In this document: positions 60,283 to 64,000 of the stretch, one piece after another
Numbering within the stretch: position 1 is the stretch's first letter
Layout: every line of letters begins with the position of its first letter
NCBI RefSeq assembly: GCF_900091565.1
Contig: NZ_FMCV01000006.1
Span: forward strand, 166,578 to 230,577
DNA from: Micromonospora marina
GTDB taxonomy: Bacteria; Actinomycetota; Actinomycetes; Mycobacteriales; Micromonosporaceae
Reading direction: 5' to 3'
DNA length: 64,000 nucleotides
Notes under the pieces: generated by a model
Told to the model about the DNA's origin: nothing
The model's database searches: none
What the model saw: the letters and a program-made list of their open reading frames with translations, nothing else
Program-made: the position numbers and the translations under genes

Positions 60283-60618
60283 TCAGCTGTGCGCGTTGAG
60301 GAAGCCGATCAGCGTCGCGGTCCACCAGCCGAGCTGGGAGGTGAGGGCCGGCCGAGGAGCACCCCGTTGACGCCGACCACGAGCACCGCGAGCAGCTTGA
60401 CCCGTACCAGCGCGGATGAGGTGTCCGGTCCCAGCGCGGCGCCGCTGACGACGAGACCGGCCAGGCAGCCAGATGAGCGGGTGCGCTCCGCGTGCCGCGT
60501 TGAGCACAGCGTCGAGTGGTTCGCGGCGCAGCAGCCAGCGCAGGCTGAACCAGTCCACCGTCAACACCGCGCCGAAGCCCATCACCAGGCACGTGAGGTG
60601 GCAGAAGAGGGCGAGCAT
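60283..60618 (-). pseudogene. Frameshifted small membrane-protein gene
   Basis: From ATG 60618 one frame reads MLALFCHLTCLVMGFGAVLT, then WFSLRWLLRREPLDAVL and AHPLIWL. The next frame continues LAGLVVSGAALGPDTSSAL and VRVKLLAVLVVGVNGVLLGR, and the first frame returns with LTSQLGWWTATLIGFLNAHS to a TGA at 60285. With two single-base shifts the pieces join into one four-helix protein, so the gene is broken (or the sequence has two errors). Family unknown; the His and metal-like pattern of a haem/copper-type membrane protein is possible. Confidence 0.55.
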
Positions 60619-60824
60619 CCGCCCACCAGGGGAGAGACTGACGTGCGGCGCGGCGATGACCACCGCGCCAACCCGCCGCCGGCCCGGTCGCGGCGTCTCC
60701 GCCCGTCGGCACCGGCGTCCCGGCATGTCGCGCCGATCGCCTGGCGCTCGTTCCGTGAGCACCCGTCGCGGCGCGACGGGTGGCGGGTGACACCCGGCGC
60801 GGGCCCGGCACGGTGCCGTAGAGG

Positions 60825-61457
60825 TCAGTTGTCCGCATCGCCGGTCGCGCCGGGCCGACCCGCCAGAGCGCTCAGCTCGGCAGCTCGTGTCGCCTCGATT
60901 CGTCCGGCGAGCGCCCTGACCTCCGGGCTGCCCCCGGCGGTCTGCTCCCCCCGACTCAGCACGACGGACTGCTCGAGGTGCGCCCGCAGCAGACCGACGG
61001 CCCGGGACGGCACCTCGGCATCGGGGGTGGCGCGCAGGTCGGCGAGGCGCTCGTCCGTGACCATGCCAGGCATCTGATGCCCCTCGTGGATGTTGTGCTC
61101 CGGAACGTTGCCTGCGGCCAGCAGACCCCGCAGCTCCACCACCTCGGCCCGGTGCGTCGTCCGGATCTCGCCGAGGACGGCGCGCAGCGCGGGATCGGTG
61201 GTCGACGGACGGGTGTCGAGGTGGTCGATCAGCGCGAGGGCCCCGTCGTCCATCGGCAGCAGCAGTTGGATGAAGGCGTCGTCGGTGCCGTTGAGCACCA
61301 CCGGTGCAGTGGGCGCGGCAGCGACCGACCCGGGCGCGGCGGGCTGGTCGGCACGGTCCGTCTGCCGGGTCAGGGCGACGGCCAGCGTCGTCGCGGCAAG
61401 TGTCACGACGACGCCGGTGATCCGCCAGGCAGACGCCCTGCGCGCGGGACCGACCAT
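60825..61457 (-). CDS. DUF305-like secreted helical protein
   Basis: 210 aa from ATG 61457, which overlaps the stop of the sigma-glycosidase gene by one base (TGATG). One N-terminal helix (residues 13-29, TGVVVTLAATTLAVAL) is an anchor or signal. The mature part matches DUF305 in outline: AFIQLLLPMDDGALALIDHLDTR, EIRTTHRAEVVELRGLL, NIHEGHQMPGM with several His and Met, AVGLLRAHLEQSVVLSRGEQ. DUF305 proteins often bind metals or are found with copper genes. Role with its upstream partner unknown. Confidence 0.75.
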   Translation of the reverse strand: MVGPARRASAWRITGVVVTLAATTLAVALTRQTDRADQPAAPGSVAAAPTAPVVLNGTDDAFIQLLLPMDDGALALIDHLDTRPSTTDPALRAVLGEIRTTHRAEVVELRGLLAAGNVPEHNIHEGHQMPGMVTDERLADLRATPDAEVPSRAVGLLRAHLEQSVVLSRGEQTAGGSPEVRALAGRIEATRAAELSALAGRPGATGDADN

Positions 61458-63286
61458 CAGCGCGCGGCCTGGAACGCTCGACCGATCGCCGTCGCGCTGG
61501 TGCCGTCGCTGAACAACCCCGACTTGTCCTTGTCGCTGGCGGACAGACCGAACCAGGCGTACCGCTGCACGTAGGGGAGCTGGCCGAGCATGGTGGTGGC
61601 CGCGGTGAGGAAGGCCGCCTGTTGCTCCTGACCGGGGAAGATCTGACGCCCGCCGTCGTAGCGGATCAGCGCGAACTCGGTCAGCCAGATCGGTTTCTTG
61701 TAGCGCTGGTAGACGGCTTGCAGGTACTGCCGTAGCTGGTTGACCGCCGCGGCCGTCGTGAAGTCGGCGCCGTACCAGTGCAGGGCGATGAAGTCGACCC
61801 GGTGGCCCCGGGCCTCGGCGCCGGCCATGAACCTGTCCAGCCAACCCTCGGGGTCCGCGCCACCCCAGGCAACCGCCGGGCTACTCAGTTTGTTGCCGGT
61901 CGCCATCAGTTGCGGCCACAGGTCAAGTGCCTGGTCGACGGTCATGTTCGCCTGCTCGGGCAGGTCCGGCTCGTTGAAGCCGAGCAGGTAGGGCCCGGCC
62001 GCCCGGGCCCGGGCCAGGTCCGCGGCGTTTACGTTCTCCGCGCTACGGATCATGGGCACGAAGGTCGCGCCCCGCGGAGTGCTGACACCCGGGTGCTGGG
62101 TGCCCCAGGTGTAGTACCAACCGGCCTTCGAGTTGGCCAACGCCTGGCTCACGCCGGCGAAGTTCCACACTCCGACGCCCTTGCGGGCGGAACTCACCGC
62201 CGGCACTACCGGCGCCTTCGGAAGCGATGGCCGCACGCTCGGCGACGGCGCCCTGGTCGGGGAGGCGACGACTGTGGGCGCGGCCGGTGGCGCACCGGCC
62301 CAGGAGGGCGCGGCCTGGGGCGCGGCACCCGGATCGGCCGGCCGGAGCACCACCACCGCGGTGATCACGGCGGCCGCCACCACCGTCGCGGCGAGGGACA
62401 GCATCAGGCCCCGGCGCGTGTGCACCGCCAGGTCGACGGCCGTCGACGGTGGCCCGACGGCCGGCGGGGCCGCCGGAGGCACGGCCGGGTGCGGGATGTG
62501 GGCGCTGAGGCCAGGCGGAAGAGGCAGCAGCGACATCCCCGCGAGCAGCCGGTCGATCGGGAGGAAAGCGGCACCTAGGCGCCCACAGAACGCGCAGTCG
62601 CGGACGTGCCGGGCCAGCCGTTTGCGCCACAGCGGGCTGGGCCTGCCGTCCCACTCGGCCGTCAGGGTGTGCAGGTCCGGGCACCCGGGCCGGGCGTGCA
62701 GCGCGCGGACGACTCCTCGGGCGCCCTGGATCTGCTCCTTTATCCGATGGATGCGTACGGCGGCGTGCCCTGGTGACAGACTCGCCGCCTCGGCGACCTC
62801 GGTACGCGTCAGCTCGCCGGTCTCCTCCAACCACCACAGCGAGAGCAGTTCCTGGTCGTCCGGATCGAGCCAGCGGGTCGCTTCGGCGACCTCACGTCGC
62901 TGGTCGGTGAGGCCGAGCCGGAGGATCGTCAGTCCGGCGAAGTCGGAGGCGGGGTCGGGCACGTTGTCGACCGCGTCCAGACCGGCGTCCCGGTTGTGGG
63001 CGGCCCGTCGGCGCTGCTCCCAGTCGCGCACCTGCCGGATGCTGATCGCCACCAGCCAGGACCGGTATGCCGTCGGGTCGTTGAGGGTGGGCAGGTGCCG
63101 GATCACCCGTACCAGGGTCTCCTGGACCACGTCGTCGACGTCGGCGTGGCCGCGGAGCGCGCGCCCGACGATGTTGTAGACCAGCGGAAGCGACGCCGCC
63201 ACGACCTCGTCGAGAGCGCGCCGGTCGCCCTGTCGGGCCGCGACGACCAATCCGGGATCGGGTACCGCCCGAACGGCTGACGACAT
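61457..63286 (-). CDS. ECF sigma factor fused to zinc-finger, transmembrane and Asl1-like glycosidase domains
   Basis: 609 aa in one frame. Residues 14-95: sigma region 2 (LVVAARQGDRRALDEVV, DDVVQETLVRVIRHL). Residues 135-190: sigma region 4 (LDPDDQELLSLWWLEE, RTEVAEAASLSPGHAAVRIH). Residues 227-234: HxxxCxxC zinc-finger anti-sigma motif (HVRDCAFC). Residues 292-314: membrane helix. Residues 315-365: Pro/Ala/Ser linker. Residues 368-609: Asl1-like glycoside hydrolase (GH128-type) with GVGVWNFAGVS, probable acid Glu439 in LLGFNEPDLP and nucleophile Glu537 in IWLTEFAL. Strong AAGGAG ahead of ATG 63286. Predicted one-protein system: extracellular glycan binding releases the sigma part, probably by proteolysis. 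Confidence 0.9.
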   Translation of the reverse strand: MSSAVRAVPDPGLVVAARQGDRRALDEVVAASLPLVYNIVGRALRGHADVDDVVQETLVRVIRHLPTLNDPTAYRSWLVAISIRQVRDWEQRRRAAHNRDAGLDAVDNVPDPASDFAGLTILRLGLTDQRREVAEATRWLDPDDQELLSLWWLEETGELTRTEVAEAASLSPGHAAVRIHRIKEQIQGARGVVRALHARPGCPDLHTLTAEWDGRPSPLWRKRLARHVRDCAFCGRLGAAFLPIDRLLAGMSLLPLPPGLSAHIPHPAVPPAAPPAVGPPSTAVDLAVHTRRGLMLSLAATVVAAAVITAVVVLRPADPGAAPQAAPSWAGAPPAAPTVVASPTRAPSPSVRPSLPKAPVVPAVSSARKGVGVWNFAGVSQALANSKAGWYYTWGTQHPGVSTPRGATFVPMIRSAENVNAADLARARAAGPYLLGFNEPDLPEQANMTVDQALDLWPQLMATGNKLSSPAVAWGGADPEGWLDRFMAGAEARGHRVDFIALHWYGADFTTAAAVNQLRQYLQAVYQRYKKPIWLTEFALIRYDGGRQIFPGQEQQAAFLTAATTMLGQLPYVQRYAWFGLSASDKDKSGLFSDGTSATAIGRAFQAAR

Positions 63287-63300
63287 GGGTTCTACTCCTT

Positions 63301-63333
63301 GTTCGATCGACTCGAACAGCGCCCGTGGGCGCT
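63301..63333 (-). promoter_or_regulatory. Two adjacent palindromes upstream of the sigma-glycosidase gene
   Basis: GTTCGA / TCGAAC with a 5-base centre (63301-63317) and, directly next to it, AGCGCCC / GGGCGCT with a 2-base loop (63318-63333), starting 15 bases upstream of ATG 63286 in the minus direction. Placed in the leader or at the promoter. The first looks like an operator, the second like a hairpin in the 5' leader. Confidence 0.35.
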
Positions 63334-63415
63334 GACCGCCTCCTGATCGGAGACGATCGGTGGCAGGTCAGATTACGGTTTTCCGCGGGGACGCGTTACT
63401 GCTGGCTGCGGTGGG

Positions 63416-63557
63416 ACTGTGCTGGTCACCGGCCCGGCGCAGAGGCATCGGCGCGGCCAGCACGCCAGGACTCGCCCGCATGGGCTCGCGGATCGCGGTG
63501 AACGGTCGGGCCGCCGCAGCTGTCGAGCGCGCGACGGAGGCACAGCGGAACGAGGTC
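63416..63557 (+). pseudogene. N-terminal relic of a short-chain dehydrogenase gene
   Basis: One frame reads TVLVTGPAQ (63416 on), the next frame continues RRRGIGAASTPGLARMGSR, then IAVNGRAAAAVERATEAQ. Joined by one shift this is the start of an SDR: the VTGxxxGIGxA coenzyme loop and the beta-2 strand with NGR, which suggests NADP. There is no continuation to the catalytic YxxxK, so only the first 50 residues survive. It lies beside the IS element, which may have truncated it. The rest of 63287-63832 shows no other feature. Confidence 0.5.
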
Positions 63558-63832
63558 TCCCGACGCGGTGGGCGCCGAGTCGGGCGCGGACGGGTCGAGA
63601 GCGCTCCGTGCCGGCGTGCCGCGCGGGCTCGCCGCCCGTCCTGGCGGGCATGCCATCCCTGCGTTCCGCAGCTCAGCGTCGATATAGTCGGCGTCGCGGT
63701 GTGAAGGTGCAGGTCAGGGCGTTGCAGCCTGGCGGGAACGGCGAAAACGCCTAGTGACACGCCTGCCTGTGGATAACTTCCATGAGCTGCTGATCTATGC
63801 GTGGTTTCATAGTCGGTGTACGGTCGTGCCTC

Positions 63833-64000
63833 GTGTACGTGAAGGCGTCGACACGCAAGACCCGTGACGGGCAGACGATCCGCTACCTGCAGTTGGCCCA
63901 CAACGAGTGGGACCCGGCCGCGAAGGCGTCCAAGACCCGGGTGTTGTACTCGTTCGGCCGCGAGGACCAGCTCGACGTGGCCGGTATCCGCCGCCTGGTC
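63833..64000 (+). mobile_element. IS1634-type transposase gene, N-terminal part (runs off window)
   Basis: From GTG 63833: VYVKASTRKTRDGQTIRYLQ, then LAHNEWDPAAKASKTRVLYS and FGREDQLDVAGIRRLV, continuing past the window end. The LAHN-WD-A..., VLYSFGR-DQLD pattern is the N-terminus of IS1634-family (IS4 superfamily) transposases. An in-frame ATG at 63797 (MRGFIVGV) may be the actual start. I could not identify the left inverted repeat in the 63560-63790 sequence. Intactness cannot be judged from 56 codons. Confidence 0.85.

Noticed and set aside
1..64000. CRISPR arrays, tRNA or rRNA genes, phage attachment site pairs
   Set aside because: No regularly spaced direct repeats, no tRNA-like T-loop in a cloverleaf context and no rRNA sequence were seen by eye on either strand. 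A short att site could escape notice.

Overview
The window is very GC-rich, with many GTG starts and many 1-8 base stop/start overlaps (ATGA, GTGA). This, together with the gene families present (ECF sigma/anti-sigma pairs, DUF664 DinB proteins, WYL and MmyB-type regulators, cobalamin riboswitches, LPxTG and TAT lipoprotein signals), points to the chromosome of a high-GC actinobacterium. A Micromonosporaceae-like organism is my best guess, from overall resemblance only.

Region 1 (1-29.2 kb) is a large catabolic island in three blocks. The minus-strand block 1-12.8 kb encodes a family-5 peptide/opine-type ABC importer, a hydantoinase/oxoprolinase module (one HyuA, two tandem HyuB paralogues), an imidazolonepropionase-like amidohydrolase, a SnoaL-like protein and an MDR oxidoreductase cut by the window edge. 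The minus-strand block 13.1-21.0 kb encodes an IclR regulator, an MmgE/PrpD protein, an SsuABC-type importer, an FMN alpha-hydroxy-acid dehydrogenase and two Asp/Glu-racemase (maleate isomerase) superfamily proteins. The plus-strand block 21.2-29.2 kb encodes a cupin-like protein, a carboxymuconolactone decarboxylase-family protein, an SDR, a CaiB-type CoA transferase, a cyclase-family hydrolase, a second MmgE/PrpD protein, a dihydropyrimidinase-like hydrolase and a CitE-like lyase. Together they suggest ring opening of a cyclic amide or imide, isomerisation/hydration of the acid released, CoA activation and lyase cleavage. The substrate is unknown.

Region 2 (29.2-36.8 kb) is mixed: a DinB protein, a membrane protein plus GtrB-like glycosyltransferase pair, an FmdB zinc ribbon with formamidase, and a MraY homologue outside any dcw cluster. 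Three decayed gene fragments lie between these genes.

Region 3 (36.7-45.0 kb, minus strand) is the most interesting part. Two cobalamin-riboswitch-controlled cassettes each encode a secreted alpha/alpha-toroid protein and a secreted small beta-domain protein. These correspond to the two halves of eukaryotic intrinsic factor/transcobalamin, here split over two genes. One pair is anchored (LPTTG signal and C-terminal membrane helix) and is followed by a complete ECF transporter (EcfT, fused double EcfA, S component). The other pair has no anchor. I read this as a B12 capture and import system.

Region 4 (45.2-53.0 kb) holds single genes and small regulator/target pairs: a FUSC-like membrane protein, an XRE/MmyB regulator divergent from a SnoaL protein, a VOC protein, a HEAT-like protein, a WYL regulator divergent from an alpha/beta hydrolase, a DinB protein and a two-TM ion channel.

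Region 5 (53.1-64 kb) holds an ECF sigma / zinc-finger anti-sigma / ABC exporter operon, an MscS channel, an NhaP-type antiporter, and a striking single polypeptide joining an ECF sigma factor, a zinc-finger anti-sigma motif, a membrane helix and an Asl1-like glycosidase domain. The latter is coupled to a DUF305 gene. The right end has two more gene relics and the start of an IS1634-type transposase. Intact accessory genes and relics are interspersed from 29 kb onwards, which suggests a region of high gene turnover.
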